64,000 bases of DNA from positions 773,308 through 837,307 of the forward strand of contig JACPYL010000012.1 in the NCBI GenBank assembly GCA_016196065.1. Direction: 5' to 3'. Below, in pieces: positions 42,430 to 50,821 of the stretch. This DNA comes from Acidobacteriota bacterium. GTDB taxonomy: Bacteria > Acidobacteriota > Terriglobia > Terriglobales > Acidobacteriaceae. A program made the position numbers and the translations under genes. Each line of letters begins with the position of its first letter. Position 1 is the stretch's first letter. Under the pieces are notes generated by a model. That model was not told the DNA's origin, ran no database searches, and was given only the letters and a program-made list of their open reading frames with translations.

Positions 42430-43365
42430 ATGCTTTTGATTTTCTGCGGCACCCCGCGTTTCGCCGTTCCGACCCTTGAAAAGCTGGTCGAAGCTGGGCA
42501 TTCCGTGCCGCTGGTGGTTACGCAGCCGGACCGTCCGCGCGGACGTGGAATGGAACTGGCGATTTCTCCAGTGAAAGAATCGGCGCTTCGATTGGCGCTT
42601 CCGGTCGTCCAGCCCGACAAGATCAAGAACAACGAAGAATTCCGCGCGCAACTCGCGGCGCTCCATCCCGACGCGATCATTGTGGTCGGATATGGCCGCA
42701 TCATTCCGCAGTGGATGATCGATCTCCCGCGCCTGGGAAACCTTAACCTGCACGCCTCATTGTTGCCGAAGTATCGTGGCGCGGCGCCTATCCAGTGGGC
42801 GATCGCGCAAGGAGAAACCGTCACGGGCGTGACCACGATGCGAATCGATGCCGGCCTCGATACGGGCGACATCTTGATGCAGCAGGAACTAGCCATCGCA
42901 CCCGACGATACCTCGGAAACTCTTGCGCCGAAGCTGGCGGCGATCGGGGCCGAGTTGATGGTCCGAACTCTGAGTGGGTTGGAGAATGGCAAAATTCAAG
43001 CCATCTCCCAGGATCATTCGAAAGCTACGCTCGCCCCTATCTTGAAAAAAGAAGACGGGCGTATTGATTTCCATCGAACTGCGGCGGAGATTTGCGATCG
43101 TCTGCGAGGATTTCAACCCTGGCCGGGAGCGGATACTCTTTTTCGTGGACGCCACCTGCAGATCCATCAAGCTGATCCTGCCGCGCAGGGGAAGGAATTG
43201 GCGCCAGGCGAACTCTCGCTCGAGACGACGCACCTGTCGGTTGGCTGTAGCGGGAAGACGGTGCTCGAATTGATCGAACTTCAGCCGGAAGGCAAGCGTC
43301 GTATGCCGTCGCGAGATTTCATCAACGGATATCGTCCACAAAACGGCGAAAAGCTTGGAGAGTAG
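42430..43365 (+). CDS. fmt: methionyl-tRNA formyltransferase
   Basis: A 311-residue enzyme that formylates initiator Met-tRNA with 10-formyltetrahydrofolate. The N-terminus MLLIFCGTPRFAVPTLEKLV, the catalytic segment NLHASLLPKYRGAAPIQWAI (Asn, His and the later D of DTGDI) and the C-terminal tRNA-binding domain are present. It starts directly behind the R3 repeat and stands 6 bp before rsmB. Confidence 0.97.
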   Translation: MLLIFCGTPRFAVPTLEKLVEAGHSVPLVVTQPDRPRGRGMELAISPVKESALRLALPVVQPDKIKNNEEFRAQLAALHPDAIIVVGYGRIIPQWMIDLPRLGNLNLHASLLPKYRGAAPIQWAIAQGETVTGVTTMRIDAGLDTGDILMQQELAIAPDDTSETLAPKLAAIGAELMVRTLSGLENGKIQAISQDHSKATLAPILKKEDGRIDFHRTAAEICDRLRGFQPWPGADTLFRGRHLQIHQADPAAQGKELAPGELSLETTHLSVGCSGKTVLELIELQPEGKRRMPSRDFINGYRPQNGEKLGE

Positions 43366-43371
43366 GCTCTG

Positions 43372-44712
43372 ATGCCGGTTTCTCCAGCACGCGCTGCTGC
43401 GTTCGAGATTTTGCTGCGGGCGCAGCGTGACCAGTCCTATGCTTCCGAACTGCTGCACTCGGAACGCAATGCCAAGCTCTCGCCCGGCGATCACGGTCTC
43501 GCCACCGAACTGGTGATGGGTGTGTTGCGTTGGCGTTCCCTGCTTGACCAGAAAATTGCCGCCGCATCATCGCAGGAGCTGCAGAGGTTGGACCTGGAAG
43601 TTCTGACCGCACTTCGGCTCGGCATATACCAGATGCAGTTTTTGTCGAGGATTCCCGCTCATGCTGCGATCTTTGAAAGCGTGGAGATCGTGAAAGCGGC
43701 TCGCAAGCGCTCAGCTGCGCCGTTCGTGAACGCGGTCCTTCGAAAGGCCAGTCTTAGCCCTCGCGTCGACACGGCTCCCGAAATCCGCAACGCTGAAAGT
43801 GCTCAGTCGCTGGCTGCAGAGTCCGCACATCCCGAATGGCTGGTCGCGCGCTGGATTGAAAGTTTCAGTCTGGCGACTGCGCGCCAGATCTGCCGTCATG
43901 ACCAGACTGTGCCCCCAACGGTCATTCACGTTCAGGAGTCTGCAACTGCCGCTGAACTCGTGCAAGCCGGCATACAGCTTTCGCCGGGTCTGTTGCTGAG
44001 GTCTGCACGGCGCGTTCAATCCGGCGACGTAACCAAAACAGAAGCCCATCGTGACGGCCGCGTTTCCATTCAAGACGAAGCGTCGCAACTGGTCGCTTTG
44101 CTGCTCGGCCGCGGGCAGAAGATTCTGGACTGTTGTGCTGCACCTGGGAGCAAGACCGCTCTGCTGGCGAAACAGAATCCGCACGCCCGGATATTCGCCG
44201 CTGACCTTCATCCGCATCGAGCGCGTCTGTTGCGCGAACGGATTGGATCGTCCAGCGTTCACGTGCTTGCCGGCGATGCTCATTACCCGCCATTCAAGGC
44301 CGGATTCGATCGCATCCTTGCAGATGTTCCATGCTCGGGTACTGGCACGCTCGCGCGCAATCCGGAAATAAAGTGGCGCCTCACGGCGGACGACCTGCTC
44401 GACCTGCAAAAGCGTCAGATCGCGATCCTCCAATCCACGCTGCCTCTGCTTGCTCCCGGTGGGAGGCTGCTTTATTCCACATGCTCGCTGGAGCGGGAAG
44501 AGAATGATGCGGTCGTGGAAACTGTGCTCGCGAAGGAAAGTGGTTTCACTGTGATCGACTGCCGCGCACACTTGGAGGAACTGTACCGTTCCGGCGAACT
44601 CGTCTGGGAGAATTACGATTCACTCTTGCATGGCCCTTACCTGAGAACGGTTTCTGGTGCTCATCCGTGCGACGGTTTCTTCGCTGCCGTTATGGAGCGG
44701 CGCGCGACCTAA
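43372..44712 (+). CDS. rsmB: 16S rRNA (cytosine-967-C5)-methyltransferase
   Basis: A 446-residue enzyme. A NusB-like RNA-binding domain (about 1-135; ARAAAFEILLRAQRDQSYA) is followed by a Rossmann methyltransferase with LDCCAAPGSKTALLA for S-adenosylmethionine. The two cysteines are C321 (DVPCSGTG) and C371 (YSTCSLE), of which C371 is expected to attack the base. Fused NusB plus methyltransferase is the RsmB architecture. The gene directly follows fmt, a common order. Confidence 0.95.
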   Translation: MPVSPARAAAFEILLRAQRDQSYASELLHSERNAKLSPGDHGLATELVMGVLRWRSLLDQKIAAASSQELQRLDLEVLTALRLGIYQMQFLSRIPAHAAIFESVEIVKAARKRSAAPFVNAVLRKASLSPRVDTAPEIRNAESAQSLAAESAHPEWLVARWIESFSLATARQICRHDQTVPPTVIHVQESATAAELVQAGIQLSPGLLLRSARRVQSGDVTKTEAHRDGRVSIQDEASQLVALLLGRGQKILDCCAAPGSKTALLAKQNPHARIFAADLHPHRARLLRERIGSSSVHVLAGDAHYPPFKAGFDRILADVPCSGTGTLARNPEIKWRLTADDLLDLQKRQIAILQSTLPLLAPGGRLLYSTCSLEREENDAVVETVLAKESGFTVIDCRAHLEELYRSGELVWENYDSLLHGPYLRTVSGAHPCDGFFAAVMERRAT

Positions 44713-44740
44713 GCGCGAAGCGCAAGCAAACTACATGAGA

Positions 44741-44820
44741 TGTCATCCTGAGCGAAGCGAAGGACCTGCTTTTCCTCACTGCGAAAGAAATTAGATCCTT
44801 CGCTTCGCTCAGGATGACAG
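44741..44820. repeat. dispersed palindromic repeat, family R1, second copy
   Basis: Arms TGTCATCCTGAGCGAAGCGA and its complement flank a 24-nt centre, with one mismatch in the arms. It lies between the convergent rsmB and PASTA genes and may serve as a bidirectional terminator-like hairpin. Confidence 0.85.
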
Positions 44821-44842
44821 TTGTTAGGCTAGAAAAGCACGA

Positions 44843-45601
44843 CTACTTCACTTCGAAGTTGACCGCACTTCCCGCCACAACTTTCTGCCCCGGCGCGGGA
44901 CTCTGCGACACGATCATGCTTGCTGCTCCGGGCAGGGGCGCGGGAGTGGGGAGTACGGGCGGGGATTGCGCGTCGGGGGACTGTGCAGGCACTGCAAGAT
45001 TAACCTTGCCAACTTTGACTCCGGCATCCTGAAGCGCCAGCATCACGCTACCGAGCGGTTGACCTACGAAGTTCGGCATCACGAACGCGGAGGGCTCCGG
45101 CCCGCGACTGACCAGCAGGCTGATCTTGGGCACCGAGATTCCCTTCGCATTCGCGGGAGGGCTTTGCGACACAACCTGGTCGGCAGCCGCGTCGGAAAGG
45201 TTGACCTGCGCAACGGATCCCAGATCGAGCCCGCGGCGGCGCACATTCAATTCCGCAACACGTTCGCTCTGATTGGTGACATCCGGAATTGCTACCCGCT
45301 GCGGACCGAGGCTTTGGGCGACGCGAACGGCCCATCCCCGGCGCACTTTCACCCCAGCCATCGGCGCCTGGGACATGATTCTTCCTTCGGGAATGTCCGG
45401 ACTGTAAAACTGCCGCTCGACCACTACATCGAGTCCAGAGGCGGCGACGGCGCGCTCGGCTTCAAGCGGAGTCATGCCGACCAAAGGAGGGATCGCGACT
45501 TCGCGGCCATGAATTGCGAACCGCATCGCGGTCAATGCTGACACCAAGGCTACGGTGAGTAGTACCAGCGCCAGGAGGAGCATGCGGAAGAACTGTCGCA
45601 T
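44843..45601 (-). CDS. PASTA-domain membrane protein
   Basis: A 252-residue protein. An N-terminal membrane anchor (about 6-27) is followed by three PASTA modules (about 36-100, 102-170 and 172-252), each with the P-x-V-x-G and SQ-P-x-G-x-V patterns (VAIPPLVGMT, IMSQAPMAGVKV, IVSQSPAPGQKV). PASTA domains bind peptidoglycan or muropeptides. No kinase or transpeptidase domain is attached, which makes it a free PASTA module. Orientation is opposite to rsmB. Confidence 0.85.
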   Translation of the reverse strand: MRQFFRMLLLALVLLTVALVSALTAMRFAIHGREVAIPPLVGMTPLEAERAVAASGLDVVVERQFYSPDIPEGRIMSQAPMAGVKVRRGWAVRVAQSLGPQRVAIPDVTNQSERVAELNVRRRGLDLGSVAQVNLSDAAADQVVSQSPPANAKGISVPKISLLVSRGPEPSAFVMPNFVGQPLGSVMLALQDAGVKVGKVNLAVPAQSPDAQSPPVLPTPAPLPGAASMIVSQSPAPGQKVVAGSAVNFEVK

Positions 45602-45945
45602 TGCCGAGGATTATACTTCGCGCCTGAGTTCGCCACGGGCCACTGGTCCCTGAATAACAGATCAATTCTCGTAATTCAGCATTGACCTGCAGTCCGAATA
45701 GCGCTACAGTCCTGTGCAAGCGGTTGAAGCGCTGAACGGCCCGTATCGCCACTCCCTTGGGCGTTCTCCGGTTTCAAAGAATTCCTCGAACCACTTCCCT
45801 TAGGCGTTTCAGCAATTGGTTCGTTCAGAAAAAGGCAGAAATTTGTACGCGGACGCTCGTTCCTGGAACGGATTCGCCACTCGTTGACGCGCGTCGGTGC
45901 GATGACTGCTGAGTATTCCGGCAACTCACTACAAGGAGACTGATT
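45602..45945. other. divergent intergenic region
   Basis: A 344-bp region between the leftward PASTA gene and the rightward cytochrome gene. I see no coding frame with support and no clear operator. A good ribosome site AAGGAG precedes the cytochrome gene. Confidence 0.5.
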
Positions 45946-47532
45946 ATGCGGGTTTGGGACAAGATAATCGGGTTCGCAGGAACGGGATTGCTGCTCTCTA
46001 CACTGGCAGCACAGGCACAAATGATCGACAACACGCAGGCGCCGAACACGGCGAAGGCAGGTATCAACAAGTCATTATTGGACGAAATTGGCGCCGGACG
46101 AGGCGATGTGAACACGCAGGGATCGTCGATGTACATTATCAACCGTGATCCGTTCCGCTCGATTCGTCGGGGCCGGCAATTATTCCAGCGCAAATTTACG
46201 CGTTTGCAGGGTCAGGGAGCGAATGAGAAAGATGGCGTCGGTGACATCAACACCGATATCGGAATCGGAGCCGGCTTGTCCGATAGTTGCGCTCTGTGTC
46301 ACGGACGGCCGCGTGGTTCCGGCGGAGCCGGCGGGAACGTGGTGACGCGTCCCGATAGCCGTGACGCCGGTCATCTGTTCGGCCTGGGGCTGAAAGAGAT
46401 GTTAGGTGACGAGATCACGACCGATCTGCGCTCCACGCGCGATCTCGCAGTTATTCTCGCCCAGCAACAGAAGAAGCCGATTACTTTGAAGTTGCTCAGC
46501 AAGGGTGTGAGTTACGGCAAGATCAAGGGGAATCCCGACGGCTCCGTCGACACCTCACAGGTGCAGGGCGTGGACGCCGATCTGCGCGTGAAGCCGTTCT
46601 TCGCAGAGGGCAGCACGATTTCGATGCGTGAGTTCATCGTGGGTGCGCTGCACAACGAAATGGGATTAGAAGCGTCCACTGATCCGGACCTGCTTACGGC
46701 GAGTGCAGGCGGCCGTGTTGTGACTCCGTCTGGCATGGTGCTCGATGGGTCGAAGGACAAGATCAGCGCTCCTCCCGCGCCCGATCCTGACAATGGCAAC
46801 GAGATCGATCCTGCGCTCGTGGATCACCTGGAGTTCTACCTGTTGAATTACTTCAAGCCTGGACACGGTGAGCCGAATGCGATCGCCGACAAGGGCCGAA
46901 AGATTTTCAAGCGTGTCGGTTGCACGTCGTGTCACGTGACGGATCTGACCATCAATCACGATCGACGCGTCGCTGATCTGGAGACGGCTTACGACCCCAG
47001 TCGTTCCTGCACGCCACCGATGCAGGCGTGTTACTTCAACAGCCTGTTTGCGACGGCGATGCCGCTGTTCCACGAAGTCGATGACGGCAGCGGACAGCCG
47101 ACCCTGAAACTTCCGCTCGGGAATTCATTCGTTGTGAAAGATATCCTGACCGATCTGAAGCGTCACGATGTCGGCCCGAATTTTTACGAGCGCAACTGGG
47201 ACGGCTCGACGCAGAAACAGTTTCTGACTCGCGCTCTGTGGGGCGTCGGCACGACCGGACCATATGGACACGACGGGCGGAGCAATTCGCTGCATGACGT
47301 CATCCTGCGTCATGGAGGAGAAGCTCAGGCGATGCGGGACAAGTACGCGGTCTTGCCGGCTTCGGAACAGATTGCGCTCCAGACGTTTCTGAACTCGCTC
47401 ATCCTGTTCCCGCCAGACGATACGGCATCAAGCCTGGATCCTGGAGATCCGACCAAGGTCGGCTTTCCGCAATTCGGCCACGGCAGTATCAAGCTGGGCG
47501 TGCTGTTTAACAACCCCGCGGACCCGGAGTAG
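45946..47532 (+). CDS. secreted di-haem cytochrome c protein (peroxidase-like)
   Basis: A 528-residue exported protein. Signal peptide about 1-25. Two haem-binding motifs CALCH (near 118) and CTSCH (near 328) mark two covalently bound haems. The layout resembles di-haem oxidoreductases of the DUF1111/CcpA-type group, with AIADKGRKIFKRVGCTSCH in the second half and RALWGVGTTGPYGHDGRS near the C-terminus, seen in MauG/CcpA relatives. Electron-donor and substrate are unknown. ATG at 45946 after AAGGAG. Confidence 0.82.
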   Translation: MRVWDKIIGFAGTGLLLSTLAAQAQMIDNTQAPNTAKAGINKSLLDEIGAGRGDVNTQGSSMYIINRDPFRSIRRGRQLFQRKFTRLQGQGANEKDGVGDINTDIGIGAGLSDSCALCHGRPRGSGGAGGNVVTRPDSRDAGHLFGLGLKEMLGDEITTDLRSTRDLAVILAQQQKKPITLKLLSKGVSYGKIKGNPDGSVDTSQVQGVDADLRVKPFFAEGSTISMREFIVGALHNEMGLEASTDPDLLTASAGGRVVTPSGMVLDGSKDKISAPPAPDPDNGNEIDPALVDHLEFYLLNYFKPGHGEPNAIADKGRKIFKRVGCTSCHVTDLTINHDRRVADLETAYDPSRSCTPPMQACYFNSLFATAMPLFHEVDDGSGQPTLKLPLGNSFVVKDILTDLKRHDVGPNFYERNWDGSTQKQFLTRALWGVGTTGPYGHDGRSNSLHDVILRHGGEAQAMRDKYAVLPASEQIALQTFLNSLILFPPDDTASSLDPGDPTKVGFPQFGHGSIKLGVLFNNPADPE

Positions 47533-47606
47533 GGACTCTAGGGACGTGTTGTTCCATGCACCAATGAGGGAGAATGCCGGCCGGTGATTTTCGGCGAATC
47601 ACGAAA

Positions 47607-48359
47607 TCATCGGCTGGCCAATCCTCCCGCAGTTTCTCCTCCGTCGCAGGTGAAGACGTGGCCGGTCATGTAGGCGGCGTCGTCGGACGCGAGGAACGCG
47701 AACAGCGCCGCGATCTCCTCGGGCTGAGCATGACGGCGTAGCGGAACTTTCTGGTTCACCTGGTCCAGCATTTCATCCGTGTACTCCGCGCGCTGCATGG
47801 GCGTCAGCACATACCCTGGAGCAACAGCGCACACGCGCACTTTGGGAGCAAGTTCGAGGGCCATCGATTTTGTGAGTTCGATTACCCCTGCCTTGGTCGC
47901 GTTGTAGTCCGCATAATAGGGATAGCCCATCACACCGTTGGTCGATGCGGTTTGCAAAATCACTCCGCTGCCTCGTTCCATCATGTGGCGGGCGGCGGTT
48001 TGTGCCATGTAGAAGACGCCGGTCAGATTCACGGCGATCACCTTGTCCCATTCTTCGGGCGTGATATCGAGAAAATTGTGGCGAATGCTTATGCCGGCAT
48101 TGTTGATCAGGACGTCCACACCGAGCATCAGCTGGATTGCTTCCGCGAAGGCGGCTTGCACCTGTTTTAGATCCGAAACATCGGCGGCGATGGCACCTGC
48201 CAGGTCGGGTAATTCCTGCATGATCTTCCGGCGAGCTTCCGGATCGCGGTCGATGACGCACACGACGCATCCTTCGTCGAGAAAGCGCGCCGCCGTGGCT
48301 GCACCAATGCCGCTTGCTCCACCGGTGATCAGGACTCGTTTCGCTTGCAACCCGCGCAC
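47607..48359 (-). CDS. short-chain dehydrogenase/reductase
   Basis: A 250-residue classical SDR. TGGASGIG nucleotide-binding motif near 11-18, NNAG near 86-89, and triad S139, Y152, K156 (YNATK). The sequence IDRD after beta-strand 2 suggests NAD rather than NADP preference, which is a weak prediction. The start is a GTG at 48359 with GGAGGT five bases upstream; the longer frame lacks that spacing. Substrate unknown. Confidence 0.85.
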   Translation of the reverse strand: MRGLQAKRVLITGGASGIGAATAARFLDEGCVVCVIDRDPEARRKIMQELPDLAGAIAADVSDLKQVQAAFAEAIQLMLGVDVLINNAGISIRHNFLDITPEEWDKVIAVNLTGVFYMAQTAARHMMERGSGVILQTASTNGVMGYPYYADYNATKAGVIELTKSMALELAPKVRVCAVAPGYVLTPMQRAEYTDEMLDQVNQKVPLRRHAQPEEIAALFAFLASDDAAYMTGHVFTCDGGETAGGLASR

Positions 48360-48374
48360 GCACCACCTCCGCAA

Positions 48375-48409
48375 ATAAAATTGGGCAGATCAGGATACCT
48401 GTCTGCCCA
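48375..48409 (-). terminator. rho-independent terminator of the GH36-like gene
   Basis: Minus strand: TGGGCAGA pairs with TCTGCCCA (8-bp stem, 12-nt loop) and is followed by ATTTTATTTG. It stands about 25 bp downstream of the stop codon of the gene at 48434. Confidence 0.75.
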
Positions 48410-48433
48410 GAATCGCGCCATGGTGCGAGACGG

Positions 48434-50668
48434 CTATGGGAGCGCGGTCGCTTCAACCAGCAAGTGGCCGCGGATCTCCGTTGCAAGTTTTGCGGTCCCG
48501 TTGGCGCTCGCTGTGACCGAACCCAAGTCCTTGCCTTCGCCGTATTCGGCGACATGGTATTGGCCTGGCTTCAGCCCACGCAGTTCCACCTCGCCTTTCC
48601 AGGCTGCCGCCGACGGCGCAAAAAACGCGTAATACATCTTGCCGTCCTTTGCGATTGCGTAAGCCTCGGGCGAATCGTAGCCGTAGTTGTACAGATCTTT
48701 GAATTCACCTTTGGAGAGCATTTTCTGGTTGTAGATGCCAATCCACTTCTTCCAGTGTTCTTCTTTGGCGGGAGTCAGATTGACTGCTTTGTATTTCGGT
48801 CCGGGATCGGGCCATACAAACTTCGTTCCGACCACGCCGCCTGCACCGATGGTGGAAGCGAAGTCTTCACCGTGCTCGGTCCAATTGTTGCCGACACGGT
48901 CCATTTCGGAGAGTTCCACGTGATCGCCATACACCGCCGACTCCGGACCAAGCAAAGCTTTGTACATCTTGATCCGCCGGCGCACTTGCACCCCGCCGAC
49001 CGGATCGGCCGTTACGGCCTGGTCCATGAACGGCAGCCATGCCAATGACGGCGGCGTGCCGCATGGGCAAGTTTGCGTCACGCTCTGCGGTTTGATCGCC
49101 CGTGAAGTCTGGAAGATTTCTTTGTAAATATCGGCCATCGCATTCACGGAGTCCTGCGGCGACTTGTGATGATGGGCCGGGTTATAGCACGCGGGCATGC
49201 TGTAAATGTTGTCGAGCTTGCTGCCGTCGAATCCCCAGTCTCGGATGAATTTCTCCGTCAGCATTTTGTGATACGCACGCACTTCCGGCACCGCCGGACA
49301 CATGGCTGCAAGGTTCCTCGTGATGCGAGCGTGCTTGCCGTTCTTGTCGAGGATGAGCCAGTCAGGATGTTCTTTCACAACTTTCGACACGACGTACTTG
49401 TGCGACTCCCATTTTCCTTCGCCATCTTCCACGCCGAGAGGCAGCCACCATATTTGCGTGAATATGTCGTCTTTGTGGAAATCGTCATTCATTTTCTTGA
49501 TGGAATCGCCGGGAAAGGTTTCATTGCGGGGATTCCAGTCGCCGTAGGTGTCGAACCAGCGATCGTCGAGCGTGGCCCACTTGATCCCCATTTCTTTCAG
49601 CTTGGGAACCGTGCCCAGCATCTGCGCGGGCGTGACGTTAAATTCGTATCCCCATCCGCACCAGCTCACGTTGTAAGCTTCGCTCGAAGGTTTGGGCAAT
49701 TCCCAGCCTTCTTTCTGAAGCACACTCGACCACATTCGCAGCGGCTCGTAGAAGTCACCCGCGTAGACCGAGAGGAAACTGCGAGGAGTGGAATAGGCTT
49801 CGCCCGGCTTGAGCGTAGCGCCAGCGGTATATTCGATTTGCGAATCGACTCTTCCATCAGCGTCAACGCGCGCAGGAATCGATGCGGGAATGGGAAGGGT
49901 CTCGACGTGGCCGATCGCTTCGCCGACCTGGCTCCCCCAGAACGCAACCACTGGGATACCGCCCCCGTAGCCGCCTTTCACCATTTCTCCCATTACGTTC
50001 GGTTGCGAGAAAGTCTTGGTCAGTTTGACGACATCATCTTTTCCCCAGTCGTAGCTGGCGCCATGGAATGACCACATCTCCCACGGCTGCGCCTTGGCGT
50101 CGGCCAATTTCGCGCTCATTCGGTGGCGCTGATCGACGCTTTTATCGATGGCGAGGTCGCCGGTTCCTGTGTTCTTGTACTCGACGGTGCTCAACAGGAT
50201 GTTCGGGAACTGGTCATAGATTTCGAATGCCAGCACGCGTTGGAGATTCGTCCCGGACGGGCCCAGCGGACGAGCGGGAATTTCCACTCGCTTTCCGGCA
50301 CCCATCTTGCCGGCGGCTTCCATGACTTTCGCCTGTTGGAAGTCGAGGGTGAAATGAATTTCTTTGCCCGCCACGACAACGTAGTCGCTGTCGGCGGTGG
50401 CGCCGACCCGAGGTTCGTCGAGTGAGACCTTCTGGCCATCTTTCAGAAGGAAAGCCTGGACATATCCATCGGGACGCACCTGAAACTGAGCCGAACTGGT
50501 GGTGAGCACGACCGGGCCCCCATCGTTCACCTCAACCTTAATTGTCGATGGCTGCGTGGCGCCGGGTTTGGGCTTGGCGTCCGTGCTTGATTGCCGGGGC
50601 AGATGCGAGCACGCGATCAGAAACATGATCGCTGCGATGAGAACAATCCGGAATTTCTTGAGGGCCAT
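48434..50668 (-). CDS. GH36/melibiase-like secreted lipoprotein
   Basis: A 744-residue protein. A lipobox LIAC stands near residue 20, so it is probably a membrane-anchored lipoprotein. A beta-sandwich domain (about 40-330) precedes a (beta/alpha)8 barrel (about 330-640) with WCGWGYEFN, KWATLDDRWFD and DGSKLDNIY, where D486 is a candidate nucleophile as in GH36 alpha-galactosidases. A C-terminal beta-domain follows. A substrate such as an alpha-galactoside is possible. It is preceded by a 153-bp gap from citF and is probably a separate transcript. Confidence 0.7.
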   Translation of the reverse strand: MALKKFRIVLIAAIMFLIACSHLPRQSSTDAKPKPGATQPSTIKVEVNDGGPVVLTTSSAQFQVRPDGYVQAFLLKDGQKVSLDEPRVGATADSDYVVVAGKEIHFTLDFQQAKVMEAAGKMGAGKRVEIPARPLGPSGTNLQRVLAFEIYDQFPNILLSTVEYKNTGTGDLAIDKSVDQRHRMSAKLADAKAQPWEMWSFHGASYDWGKDDVVKLTKTFSQPNVMGEMVKGGYGGGIPVVAFWGSQVGEAIGHVETLPIPASIPARVDADGRVDSQIEYTAGATLKPGEAYSTPRSFLSVYAGDFYEPLRMWSSVLQKEGWELPKPSSEAYNVSWCGWGYEFNVTPAQMLGTVPKLKEMGIKWATLDDRWFDTYGDWNPRNETFPGDSIKKMNDDFHKDDIFTQIWWLPLGVEDGEGKWESHKYVVSKVVKEHPDWLILDKNGKHARITRNLAAMCPAVPEVRAYHKMLTEKFIRDWGFDGSKLDNIYSMPACYNPAHHHKSPQDSVNAMADIYKEIFQTSRAIKPQSVTQTCPCGTPPSLAWLPFMDQAVTADPVGGVQVRRRIKMYKALLGPESAVYGDHVELSEMDRVGNNWTEHGEDFASTIGAGGVVGTKFVWPDPGPKYKAVNLTPAKEEHWKKWIGIYNQKMLSKGEFKDLYNYGYDSPEAYAIAKDGKMYYAFFAPSAAAWKGEVELRGLKPGQYHVAEYGEGKDLGSVTASANGTAKLATEIRGHLLVEATALP

Positions 50669-50821
50669 AAGATACCTCTTTTCCCAAGGTGCGCCCGGTC
50701 GGGCAGGAATTTAAGAACGATAGTAAACGAAACAAAAGGTAACCGTTCGGAATATACACCGGATGGAGCCATGATGACCAGCGCTGGATCGCGGCGGCGC
50801 GCTATTCAGGAGGTGAGTGCG

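Noticed and set aside
43711..44571. 286-codon minus-strand frame
   Set aside because: Antisense within rsmB, whose SAM and cysteine motifs are intact.
45676..46020. 114-codon minus-strand frame across the cytochrome start
   Set aside because: It overlaps the signal peptide of the cytochrome gene and lacks a ribosome site.
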